Positions 32,400 through 42,604 of a stretch of 64,000 nt of DNA are shown piece after piece. Made by a program: the position numbers and the translations under genes. The stretch's first letter is position 1; each line of letters starts with the position of its first letter. Under the pieces are notes generated by a model. The model made no database searches, had not been told where the DNA came from, and worked only from the letters and a program-made list of their open reading frames with translations. The DNA comes from Gracilariopsis chorda (taxonomy: Eukaryota; Rhodophyta; Florideophyceae; Gracilariales; Gracilariaceae), in contig NBIV01000093.1 of NCBI GenBank assembly GCA_003194525.1, positions 124,001-188,000 on the forward strand, given 5' to 3'.

Positions 32400-33952
32400 T
32401 CTGGCGTAGTGCTGCTCCCAAGCAGCAGAACAAGAAAGGACCAGACAAGTCTTCCAATGGCTTACCTCGAATCATTCGTTTTTGTACATGAACGCAAGCA
32501 CGATACAGGTCAAGAACACCTCGTGGGAACCTTGTTGATATTCAAAAAGTGAAGACAAGCTCATTCGAGAGACACCGACGCGAATTTCAAGGCGCATGTC
32601 TGGATTCTGGCCCACAACAATCTGTAGTAGGAAAACAACAAGCCCAGGCGTACTGTAAACTTGTAGGCATTCCATTTAAGCTTAATCACTCCAACAAAGC
32701 TTTTAAACTTGGAGATGGCATATAATTCAGCCGCGGAACCATGCAAGTACGCATTCCAATCCCTGGCAACACTTTTCTTCCACTTGAGATTGACGTCGTT
32801 GACGCCTCTGTACCTCTTCTTATTGGACTCGATATCCTGGACTTACACGCTCTTGTACATGACAACGTGGAAAACATGTTACTTAACAAGGAGTTCAATT
32901 GGTCGATACCAATCACGCGGAAATTCGGTCATATGTACTTAGAATGGGACTTCCCTGAGATTCTATACACAAAAAGTGAACTCCGAAAAATGCATACGCA
33001 CTTCTACCATCCAAGCGCAAACAAGCTTTTCAACTTGATCTCCCGAGCAAAGCCAGAACATTCCACGGTTGAGACCAGGAAACTCATTGAGCATATCTCA
33101 AAATCATGTGCCACGTGCCAACGTTTTACACCCCGGCCACAGTCCTTCCAAGTATCCACTCCAGGCAAAATAATATTCAACAGTGAAATTGCTTTGGATC
33201 TTATGTTCTTGGACAAAATGCCAGTTCTACACGTTGTCGACACACAAACGCACTTCAGCTCTGCAGCTTTCCTCAAGAGTCAGACCACTGAAGCAATGTG
33301 GTACGCATTTCTCGGTTATTGGGCCACATTATACACCGGCTATCCAGACAAGATGATACTGGATAAAGCCAGACAATTCACATCCTCTCGATGGAAAGAA
33401 CTGACAAGCATGGCTGGAATCACTTTACAGTTCTCAGGCATTGAAAGTCATAATTCCCTTGGAACCGTTGAACGGTACCATGAACCCTTACGTCGTATCT
33501 ACCAAAAGATTCAGTATAGCGAGCCCGATGTCCCCATCGCCATAGCCATTCGACTTGCTGTCAAGGCTATGAACGATAAAATGAATCCTGAAGGACTTGT
33601 ACCTTCACTACTCGTATTTGGAGTTCTTCCTCGCTTTCCACCGTTTAGCACAGAACATCCAAATCATGAGGAGCGAATGAGAGCTCTTCAAATTGCGCGC
33701 ACTGAGATGGAAACCATCACTTCGGAACTTTGCTTGCGCCGTGCAATCGTCACTCTCATTCCATCTGCCGCATCAACAAGCCTGAAAGTTGGACAAGAAG
33801 TTCTAGTTTATCGAGAAGATTTGAAGCCAATAAAATGGACTGGACCCTATACAATTGTAAGAATTGATAACAAACAAGTCTTTATCAATCGCAATGGTGA
33901 AATAGTCCAACATTCTATTGCGCAGGTTAAACCTTTCATCGTGACGAACTAA
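32400..33952 (+). pseudogene. Copia 2 protease and integrase
   Basis: The protease active site CLDSG is near 32595 and the flap-like LLIGLDIL near 32820. An in-frame TAA at 32722-32724 separates them. From the ATG at 32741 the frame is open for 403 codons. It holds a His/Cys zinc module (HTHFYHPS ... CATC), first D in IALDLMFLD, second D in ILDKARQFTS, E in the TVERYHEPLR box, and a C-terminal GPYTIVRI domain. The integrase thus looks intact. Its TAA overlaps the ATG of the RT frame (TAATG). Confidence 0.85.
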
Positions 33953-35536
33953 TGGACAACCTCCATACTTGTCTGGAACCAATACTTCGTGGTGATTTTG
34001 AACTTTATGATGTTCAAATCACTGAAGTGTTAGGTCCTTCCGATCACCGTCGGAACCTACCAGCATTCAGTGAAGCTAAACGAAAAGAGCTGGCAGGATT
34101 AATATCGCGCGGAACGTGGAAAGTCATTACACAAGACGAAGTGTCAAAAGACGCCAATATCATCACTGGCTGCTTTGTGCTCGCCATCAAAACTTCCGGG
34201 ACTGATGAAGAGATATTTGAAGGCAGATTTGTCGCCCAAGGGCACAAAGATCCAGAAAGAGCTTTTGTAATGCACAATTCACCTAATCTAAGACAATATT
34301 CAACCCGAATTCTCGTTACCGTCGCCGCTATTCTTGGATAGAGAGTATGGAACACAGATGTTCGTCAAGCATAATTGCAATCCGCACAGAAGCTCATGCG
34401 TAAATTATACCTGAAGCCTCCAAAAGAACTGGAACTTCCAGCACACATGTTGTTGGAACTTCTCCGCCCTCTTTATGGACTCTGGAGACTATTGGTACAG
34501 AACAATAACAACTTATCTGAAAGAAGACCTAGGAATGACCCCGACGAAAGGAGATCTGTCACTGTTTATGAAACACGAACAGGCAAAGCTCATTGGCTTA
34601 ACCGGTGTTTACGTAGATGACCTCCTTCAATGCAGAACCGATCAGTTCCTGCAACAGGCAAAGCTCACCGTTCAGAAGTTTGAATCAAAGGACTTAGAAA
34701 TGGATTCCGCTTTATTCGCAGGCGTAAGAGTACGCAAAACCGATAGCGGATTTTCACTAAGTCAGGAACATTATGCCAACCGATTGCGAATTCTTCCAAA
34801 AGATTGCACCTTCTCTGATTTCAGTTCATTGAGACATAAACTTGCTTGGTTGACTCACACGCCACCAGACATTTGCTGTGCTGTCAACATGGCTGCTAAA
34901 GTTACGGAACAATCTTTCTCAAGCGAAAATGTGAAGAAAATCAACAAAGTCGTAAAACATATTCAGCAAATTCAAAATGTAACTGTGAAATATGTGAAAG
35001 TTGATATTAATTCACTCCGCCTCAAGGTATATTTCGATTCATCATTTGCCAACAATGCAGACAATTCATCCCAGATTGGATTCATTATTCTTCTCGTGGA
35101 CAAGTTCGATAACTGCAATATTCTTGATTTCTCAAGTGATAACAGCCGGCGCATTACCAGATCCGTTTCAGGAGGACAGCTATATGCATTCGCAGATGCA
35201 TTCGATATAGCTTATGTTATCAAACATGACTTAGAGTCAATAATTGGAAAACAAATTCCAGTCACAATGCTTCCTGACTCAAAAAGTTTATTTGACGTGA
35301 TAACAAAAAGCTCATCGATATCTGAAAAGCGACTAATGATCGACAATTCTGCAGTTCGTGAAGCCTACTCGCACCACGAAATTTCTGATGTTGGGTATAT
35401 CACCTCCGCCAACAATCCCGCCGATTGTTTTACCAAAGTTAAGAACTGTGATGCTTTGAACCAAATATTAAGTAGTTCCAAATGCGTTTTAGATATTGAT
35501 CACCTAGTTATACGTGATTTTATGCAACAATTGTAA
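33952..35536 (+). pseudogene. Copia 2 reverse transcriptase and RNase H
   Basis: The first frame (33952-34341) begins at the overlapping ATG and carries FEGRFVAQGHKD. After TAG (34339-34341) the same register reads NTDVRQA, a TAA where relatives have Tyr, then LQSAQKL and LLRPLYGL. A frameshift near 34475 leads into 34475-35536 with YVDDLLQC (RT catalytic box), QEHYANRL and a complete RNase H (VYFDSSFANNADNSSQIGF, RSVSGGQLYA, LPDSKSLFD, EKRLMIDNS). Confidence 0.88.
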
Positions 35537-35543
35537 GCCATAC

Positions 35544-35556
35544 GAAAAGAGAAGGG
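35544..35556 (+). other. Polypurine tract of copia 2
   Basis: GAAAAGAGAAGGG lies four bases before the TGACG start of the 3' LTR. Confidence 0.7.
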
Positions 35557-35560
35557 AATA

Positions 35561-35895
35561 TGACGATAAGGCTCCGCTCACCGTCCTTGTCAGACGGTGA
35601 GGAAAAGGGAGATGAAATGGACCATCTCACCATCCTTGGGGATGGTGTGATGTCTGCTTACAATGCCGCATTCATGCGAGCATGTTAGGACTCTAACTAC
35701 CGAGAAAGACGACTAGCGTCTTTCTCTCTCTCAGTATAAAAGGAGGGAACGCAGCTCGGCCTTCGCCTCTCGTCTGTTCCCCAACCCATTACTATCATCA
35801 ACTCTACCTCTTTAAGCAAAGGAATCATCCTTTTTGGGCCGCCCCTAACTACCACTACAGGCCGCCCCTTTTTTTAAACGTATTATTTCACGACA
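35561..35895 (+). repeat. 3' LTR of copia 2
   Basis: 335 bases from TGACGATAAGG to TTTCACGACA, aligned over its length with 62308-62678. It has a palindromic block CACCATCCTTGGGGATGGTG and a TATA box (35735-35742). Confidence 0.85.
35735..35742 (+). promoter_or_regulatory. TATA box (TATAAAAG) in the copia 2 LTR
   Basis: TATAAAAG in the middle of the LTR is well placed to drive retrotransposon transcription. The solo LTR has TATAGAAG at the same place (about 62520), one base changed. Confidence 0.6.
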
Positions 35896-37770
35896 CCACA
35901 ATAGCCAAAAGGCATGTTGCACCGCATAATGCGACACGTTTCCACCTGGCGCTTTTTGCACACCAAAGTAACCTATCAGACCAAAGTAGCCCACCCGTTA
36001 AGCTACAGTACACGATCCCTTGCAATGCAGTGCACATGACCGTTTTAATTACTATTCTTTAACGGTCATGTGCACCAATAACATTGCACACATAATACAC
36101 CATGGTTATGCACACCAATGAAATCGCACTAGAATGAAGCCTGCCATGTCATTCACCATGGTCATGCACACCAATATAATGGCACAACAGTAAAACGTGC
36201 CCCGTTTTTCGGGCGCTAAGCGCTCCCCTTTTATTTGCTATAGTTACCCTAGAAATATGACATTGCCCAACATAAGTATACACGCATTTACTTGCCCGCA
36301 CGTCTATCCTTCTCTACACCATAGACCAGTACGCCGTGATCTCTTAACCAACGCTCCACAAAACCATCCTGAACAGCATGATGCTAGGCGCGACAATGGT
36401 AAGACGGACAAGGCTCTGCGTAATGATTCGATGTGCGACGTCGCTAGGCACGACGATGCTCTACGCTGCTGCGGTATACGCGAAGGTTTTATTTCCGCAC
36501 GGTAGCATAGTTTAATGCATGATTTCCACACGAATTGCTGCCTTCTACGATGCTCTGCGCAACAAAGCTATGCTTGACCATGTTCTACATGAAAGACTTT
36601 ATGCGCCATAGTGGAATGCGCAACGATTCTAATTCTGTTTACCAAAAAACGATCTACAGCTTCATCCTCAAAGCTTGATGCTATAGAACCCACAATACCT
36701 GAGCAGCACGCCATGTTACCCTAAATGAGGTTCTGCACAAAACTGTGCGACGATGCTAGGCGTGACAATGCTAGGCGTGACAATGCTAGGCGTGACAATG
36801 CTAGGTGCCATGATACTAGGCGCGATATTTCGAGGGGCGACGATGCTACGTGTCACTGTACAGATTTATGGTCAAATGCGATGCAATAGAAGCCATAATA
36901 CGTTCTCACACGCGCCTGCAGAGGTTTTCTGATGCTGTGATGGCAATTTAAGGTATACTACAGGCAGCAACGCCACTCTGTTCAACAATGCTATGTACGA
37001 ATACGTTTAGAACGATATGCTTTTTACGATGGTGGCACTTTCCTTCCAAATGTTAAGATATACATATCTCATCTACACGCCCGAAGCTTAGCGTGACATA
37101 GCAGCCTCTGCAGACCGCGTGCAGAGACGGTGGGGCAGTCTGCACGCGGGGCGTGAAACGCCAGCGTGCAAAGCATGCCATTGCCATATCAGCATCTACG
37201 AATTGCATGCGGCGGTAGAAGGGTGCTCTGCACGCGGGCGTGAAACGCCCGTGTGCAGAGCACGCTATTACCCTTGCCTTCGATCATGCGTTGCATGACG
37301 GAGTTGAAAGCGCACTTTCTTTTCACACAACTGCCATTTTTACTTATTTTGTAAATCAGACCCAGTTCCCAGTACGTGTCTATTTTGCCATCACTACCAA
37401 TAAGGCACACGGTCAGTCGTATAGTGGTCGCATCGGACTGGATTTGCGTGATGGCTGTTTCACGCATGGCCAGCTGTACGTCGCCTTTTCTCGGACCACC
37501 AACCTGTCCAACATCGTGGCCTGTCTCCCCCCCGGTAGCACCTCTACGAATAATGTGGTCTACCCCGAAGTACTTTCGTAGACGAACTTGATAGCTTAAA
37601 GTAAACCTCTTCTTTTTTGTTTCATCTTTTTCTTTTCTTCTCCCTTCGTACTCCCAAACATACTTGCATTCTACAAACAAATTACCCAAAACACGCTACC
37701 CAAATACTCCTCTCACTGTAATGCTTCTTTTACTCCTTAACGCCTGCGAAGAACGCAATGGAGCCATTTG
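35896..37770 (+). mobile_element. Helitron family 1, copy 3 (5' end missing)
   Basis: Sequence directly after the copia LTR corresponds to about 100 bases inside the Helitron start and then follows copy 1 to its 3' end. It includes the palindrome (36030-36044 / 36061-36075), a shortened minisatellite, 15-base array, hairpin, helicase tail, a decayed terminal hairpin and ATTTG (37770). It overlaps the sequence of copy 2, so copies 2 and 3 are different copies and not one interrupted element. Confidence 0.8.
37360..37581 (+). pseudogene. C-terminal fragment of a Helitron PIF1-type helicase, copy 3
   Basis: Same 73 codons as at 29747-29968. Here motif VI is intact (LYVAFSRTTN) and motif V keeps Lys but has His for the conserved Gln (NKAHGQS). 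The two copies carry different lesions and so decayed independently after truncation. Confidence 0.75.
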
Positions 37771-39460
37771 TCCCCCCACTTATACTAAAGAAAATGTTTG
37801 TTTGTCGGTCTGTGTGTCTGTCATCTAACGCTCACTCATTGGCCGAAAAATCGGCAAGGAGGCTGCCAAGTGGAAACATGGCATTCTAAGCGCTCCAAGA
37901 GGCATCTTGCACCACATAATACGACACGTTTCCAGCTGGCGCCTTTTGCACGCCATAGTAGCATAGCCTTTTGACTAACGTAGCCCACCCGTTATACTAC
38001 AGTAACCGAGCCGTTGCAGTGCGGTGCACATGACCGTTTTAATTGCTATTTCTCAACGGTCATGTGCACCAATCACATTGCACGCTATACTACACCATGG
38101 TTATGCACACCAATGAAATGGCACCACAATAAAGCGTGCCATGTCATTCACCATAGTTATGCACACCAATGAAATGGCACTACACTAAGGCGTTCCATGT
38201 CGTTCGGGCGCTAATTGCTCCCCTTTTCTTTGCTTTAATTACCCTAAAAATATGACATTGCTCGACATAAGTTTACATGCATTTACTTTCCGGCACGTCT
38301 ATACTCCTCTACACCATAGAGCAGTACGCAGTGATCTCTTAACTAACGCTTCACATAGCCATGCTCCACACGATGATGCTAGGCGCGACAATGGTAAGAG
38401 GGACAATGCTATGCGTAATTATTCGATGCGAGGCACGACGATGCTCTACGCTGTTGCGTTATATGCAATGGTTTTAATTCCGCACAGTAGCATAGTTTAC
38501 TGCTACGGGCCACACGCAGTGCTGCCTTCTACGATGCTCCGCGCAGCAGAGGTATGCTTGACCATTTTCTACATCAAGACTTTATGCGCCATAGTGGAAT
38601 GCGCGACGATTTTACTTCCGTTTACCAAGCAATGCTCTACAGCTTCATCCTCAAAGCTCGATGCCATAGAAGCCATAATAACTGAGCAGCACGCCATGTT
38701 ACCCTAAATGAGGTTCTGCACAAAACTGCTCCACGATGCTAGACGCCACGATGCTGGGCGCGACGATCCTAAGCGCGACGATGCTAGGCGCGACGATGCT
38801 AGGCGCAACATTGCTAGGCGCCATGATATTAGGTGCAATGATTCGAAAGGCGACGATGCTAGGTGTCAGTGTACAGATTTATGCTCAACGTCGATGCAAT
38901 AGAAGCTACAATACCTTCTCACACGAGTCTGCAAAGGCTCTTTGATGCTCTGATGGCAATGTAAGGTATATTACGGGCGGCAACGCCACTCTGTTCGATA
39001 ATGGTATGTGCGAAAACGCTACGAACGACTATGCTTTGCACGATAGTGGCACTTCCCTTCCAAATGTTAAGATATACAGATCTCATGTACATACCCGAAG
39101 CGTAACGCGACATAGCAGCCTCTACAGACTGCGTGCCGAAGCGGTGCGGCAGTCTGCCCGTGTGGCGTGAAACGCCCGCTTGCAAATCATGCAATTGCCA
39201 TACCTGCAGCTACGAATTGCATGCGGCGGCCGTGGGGTGCTCTGCATGCGGGCGTGAAACGCCCGCCTTCAGAGCACGCTATTACCATTACCTTCGATCA
39301 TGCGTTGCATGACGGAGCTGAAAGCGCACTTTCTATGCACACAACTGCCATTTTTATTTATTTGGTAAATCAGACCAACTATAAAGCTTTTCTCTACCAG
39401 AGCGACGGTCACCTGAGCAATCCTAACGCCTGCGTGAAAAGCACTCACAGGAGCCACTTG
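37771..39460 (+). mobile_element. Helitron family 1, copy 4
   Basis: It begins TCCCCCCACTTATACTAAAG immediately after copy 3 and ends in CACTTG at 39460, followed by T. The palindrome, minisatellite, 15-base array and hairpin are present. The helicase tail is deleted: sequence diverges just after GTAAATCAGACC (about 39380), shortly before the 3' end. Confidence 0.78.
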
Positions 39461-39859
39461 TCCAGGACTAAAACCAACGTCCTCAGAAATTGTGAACACT
39501 TGTGATCGAAGGGTTAAAAATCATTGGCTGCGGCCAAATAAAGCTACATATCGGGAAAGTACTTACGCTACTTGCCAAACAAACCCAAGACTTTAACCTC
39601 TGTTAGTGTTGTTGGGGTTTTCTATTTTATTGTTCGTGTCAGTACGAACAATGCTTGAAAGGAGTGCACCATTTCTTGCACTTAGATGCGCCGTGTGTAG
39701 TAAACAGCATTACTCTCTAGGCGTGAGATGCGTTTATTGTATTGATCTTTGTCAACATCCATCCCGGAGGCAACTCGACGAGAGGTAGAATATGTGAGAG
39801 ATGGTTGTCCTCACCAGTTCGATACCAGGAAAAGGATTCTTGTAGTACTTCAAAAAATA

Positions 39860-40540
39860 GCCCACACCAGTGGCAGAAGATGCTATCCCCAAACTCCTAG
39901 AACTCATTCCTCTGGCTCAAAGTAAATCTATTTCAGTAAGATGCTTTTTCAACTGCCCGCCCAAGTTCTGCGAAATCCAGAACAAGGGTAGGTCTAGCAG
40001 AGGTTACTAGCAATCGGGATATGTGTCGAACCGTTGGGATTATTCTAAGGTCTTGTGGCTACTAGCGCGGCACTCGGGCCTTAGTAAGGACAAGGACGTG
40101 TTACGAAGCATGAGCCGAACGACGAGATACCCTGTTACCGTACAAGCAGCACTACGTAACCCAGCTGAGTCAGCTATGCGGCAACTGCACTACCCGCAGG
40201 CTTTGTTCAAGTACGCAGTCAATTCACTGCCCATCTTCGGCTTGCGAATTTTAGCTCGGCCAAGTGCTAACTTCCCTGTCGGGTAAAGGCCGCAGAGGCT
40301 CTGGTCGGGAAGTGTGTATACTATCTCATCGTATATTCAACGTTCCTAGTGTGGTAATAAAATGACAGTAGGTAGTTGAAGGCAGTAAGGCAGAGCGTGC
40401 AAGTAGAACGAGATTTCGCTATCAGAAGCTTCAGGTGATGGGTCCAGACCACAATCCAGGGGCAAGCGTTGTTCAAAGACCCAGTGGCTTTCAAGAAGCT
40501 TCCGGCTCGCCGGCTAAATCGAAACGCTGACGAAGACGGG
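39860..40540 (-). repeat. Dispersed repeat with a shared minus-strand coding frame, copy 1
   Basis: It aligns with 63120-63825 in the same orientation. In both copies the minus strand encodes an ungapped similar peptide (pattern LKLL-x4-S-x-CT-x-CLT-x-F-x-YLL, later LALG-KAK-x-RK), closer in residues than expected from the DNA divergence. This suggests a decayed protein-coding mobile element of unknown type. Confidence 0.5.
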
Positions 40541-40619
40541 GGCTTGTGTGCGAGGGTGGCGAAGGGATGGTGCAACGCACAAGCAATCAGAGGTACCAGC
40601 AACTCACCAAGGGGGATGT

Positions 40620-40960
40620 GCGTTAACACTCCACCTAGTGAGGAGGGGGGCGAAAGGCCAACACAGAACCGAGCGAGCACGGGGGATTGCGGTCCAGAAA
40701 TGGAGTTGTTCAGTTCACCACCAAGCGCGAGGGGGGAGTCGGCAGCACACAAACAAGTAGAGGGGAATGGGAGTCTCCAGCACACAACCATGCTCGGGAA
40801 GAGGACTCTTCAGCACACAGCCATGGGTGCGGAGAGGAGTCATCAGCACGCCACCAAACAGGGGCAGAAGCGTCATGGCACAACCATGTGCGGGGGTGGG
40901 AGGCAGCACAAAACCAAGCGCAGAAACTGGGGAGATCTTCAACGCAGAAACAATCGAGAG
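40620..40960 (+). repeat. G-rich degenerate tandem array, unit about 33-36 bases
   Basis: Units contain variants of CAGCACACAACCATG followed by a G-run. Overlapping plus-strand frames (to 179 codons) are low in complexity and differ in register along the array, so they are not taken as genes. Confidence 0.5.
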
Positions 40961-41564
40961 AAAGGGAAGGCATCAGCAACCAAGGCCGGTTTGCAGCGGA
41001 TACCCTGAGTCACCAGCGGGGGAAGAGGGCAGCAGAGACAGATCGCGGTGCAACGGCTGCGTGGCAGGGGGGTTGTATATCATAGTTACTGTGGGAGCGT
41101 AGCGGAGTGCTGCGTTAACCTAGAACAAGCAGGGGTGAGGCGCAAGTGGGGAGAACGCTGTCCAAGAAATTTGCAGCTAGGGATACGGACGCCGATTTCG
41201 TGCAAGGCAGTTGGCCAGCCAAGCCAGCACAGGGGATGTTCGGTGCGTCCGGCACCGTAAAAAGACCGTGGAAGGCTCACGTTGGAATGAGAGGAGCGCG
41301 GAGTAACGCGGAATGCGCTAAGGCGCCACCGGCTAGGTGCTCTAGGAGAGAGTTGAGAGACTGTTCTCTGGCCGTCTTGACGGCGGGTTTGTTCTACAAG
41401 TGAAAGGAAAATACCACTGGACGATAAGCTGCTATTTTTTACTCCGGCAGCATCGGTGGCTGTAGGCTTATCGATGCCTTATAATCTACATTCTTTGTCG
41501 TGCGTGGTGACTTTCCTCGCAACGATACGACCATTTACTGAACGCGTAGTGGCCATCCGATCAG

Positions 41565-41693
41565 TTCCATTAGGCCACCAGGGCGCAAGTGGAGCGAGTT
41601 TATTTATTTGGGCGATCGCATTGGAACCTGTGACTCAGGCCACACATTCCAACGGGTTGCTCTCCAGCTTCCATTCATTTATCTGTACATCAG
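41565..41693 (+). repeat. Dispersed repeat, copy 2
   Basis: Aligns with 24516-24650, including the palindromic block around ATTGGAACCTGTGACTCAGG and ACATTCCAAC. Confidence 0.55.
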
Positions 41694-41988
41694 GTATCAG
41701 TTAATGGGCACGACGCGCTACGGACCCACATGAAGTTTACATTGATGTTACCTTTGAATGGGTCCGTAGTGCTGCTGCGGTGGAATGACAAGAAGTTTCA
41801 AGGACCAGTCGTAAATGGAAATCCAAAACGTGAAAAAGCAGTATAATTGGAAGCCTCTCAATCAAATCTCGTAGCAATAGCAACAAAATTATATCAACCA
41901 AAACCATATATCATTGATTCAGGAGGAACTGGCATATCGCTGGGGATTTATCTCAACACCCCCCCTACTATAATTATTTACACATGTA

Positions 41989-42456
41989 CAAGTAGAAACG
42001 GCCTTCAGCCGTGGGCGGCACTGCGTGCCGCGTTGTGTTTGTAGCATTGTCGATTCAGTACCGTCCGGAGGCTCTCTGAGCACTTTGCTCGCTTGCGCTT
42101 GCAATAGCGCTCGTAGAATTCCGGGGCGCCGCGGCACCTAGAGTATTTGGAGCCGTATGGGGTTGTCCATAGGTGCCTAAATTGACTACAGTGCCAGCCA
42201 ATGAGGGAAACGCGCGGCAAGTTGCTTTCTGTAACCGGCTGGCACTGCAGTCATTTTCGGAGTGCCAGCCAGTAAGCAGCCAGCTTTCCTCCTGCTGCTG
42301 CTGAACTGGTTTAATGGTACGGAGGCGTGGCGCCAAATGGGCCTTTTTGCATGCCCAAACGGCGGCGTGCAAAGCGATTTTGTGGCGCAACGCCTCCCGT
42401 CAGTCAACAAAAACCCCCTCATATATGAGCAGATCATTAAGGGTGGGGTATTGAGA
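41989..42456 (-). mobile_element. Helitron family 2, non-autonomous 0.47 kb copy
   Basis: On the minus strand it starts TCTCAATACCCC at 42456, directly after the CTTG end of the larger copy. It carries the same 5' subterminal region as the palindromic centre near 48.9 kb (inverted pair at 42321-42336 / 42382-42397). It ends with the hairpin ACGGCTGAAGGCCGT, TTCTA and CTTG at 41989, followed by T. Its 3' end aligns with that of the larger copy. It encodes no protein. Confidence 0.65.
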
Positions 42457-42604
42457 CAAGAGGAGGTGGTCTTCGGCCGCGGGCGACGCTTTGAGCCGCG
42501 GTGAAGGATTCATAAATAGCGGTGAGAAGTAAAAATGGGTGAATAAAGTAAAAGCAGAAAAGCAAGTAGTTTAATTCAGTGAATGAATAATGCAAGAAAT
42601 ATGA

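Larger units (their letters stand above)
30640..35895 (+). mobile_element. Ty1/copia-type retrotransposon 2, 5' LTR missing
   Basis: The order gag, protease, integrase, RT, RNase H, polypurine tract, LTR on the plus strand is that of Ty1/copia. A 3' LTR is present (35561-35895) and matches the solo LTR at 62308-62678. No matching LTR lies upstream of gag, so the left end is truncated or was lost. Right of the LTR the sequence resumes inside a Helitron family 1 copy. Confidence 0.85.
39461..41988. other. Repeat-rich region without clear genes
   Basis: It holds a dispersed repeat (39860-40540, also at 63120-63825), a G-rich degenerate tandem array (40620-40960) and a second dispersed repeat (41565-41693). 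A short inverted repeat with arms CTACGGACCCA / TGGGTCCGTAG lies around 41718-41770. The long plus-strand frames here are products of the G-rich array. Confidence 0.45.

Noticed and set aside
11152-34400. Reassigned genetic code with UAA/UAG read as Tyr
   Set aside because: Several stops do fall on conserved Tyr, but UAR also falls on Gln, UGA falls on Trp/Arg/Ser, frameshifts coexist, and every affected gene is a transposon or truncated copy. Kept only as a counting exercise in the findings.
30159-37770. One Helitron interrupted by the copia element
   Set aside because: The sequence left and right of the copia element overlaps by well over 100 bases of Helitron sequence, so two different copies are involved.
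40469-41102. Three overlapping plus-strand frames of 111-179 codons
   Set aside because: Low complexity, overlapping registers over a G-rich tandem array, no domain or promoter.
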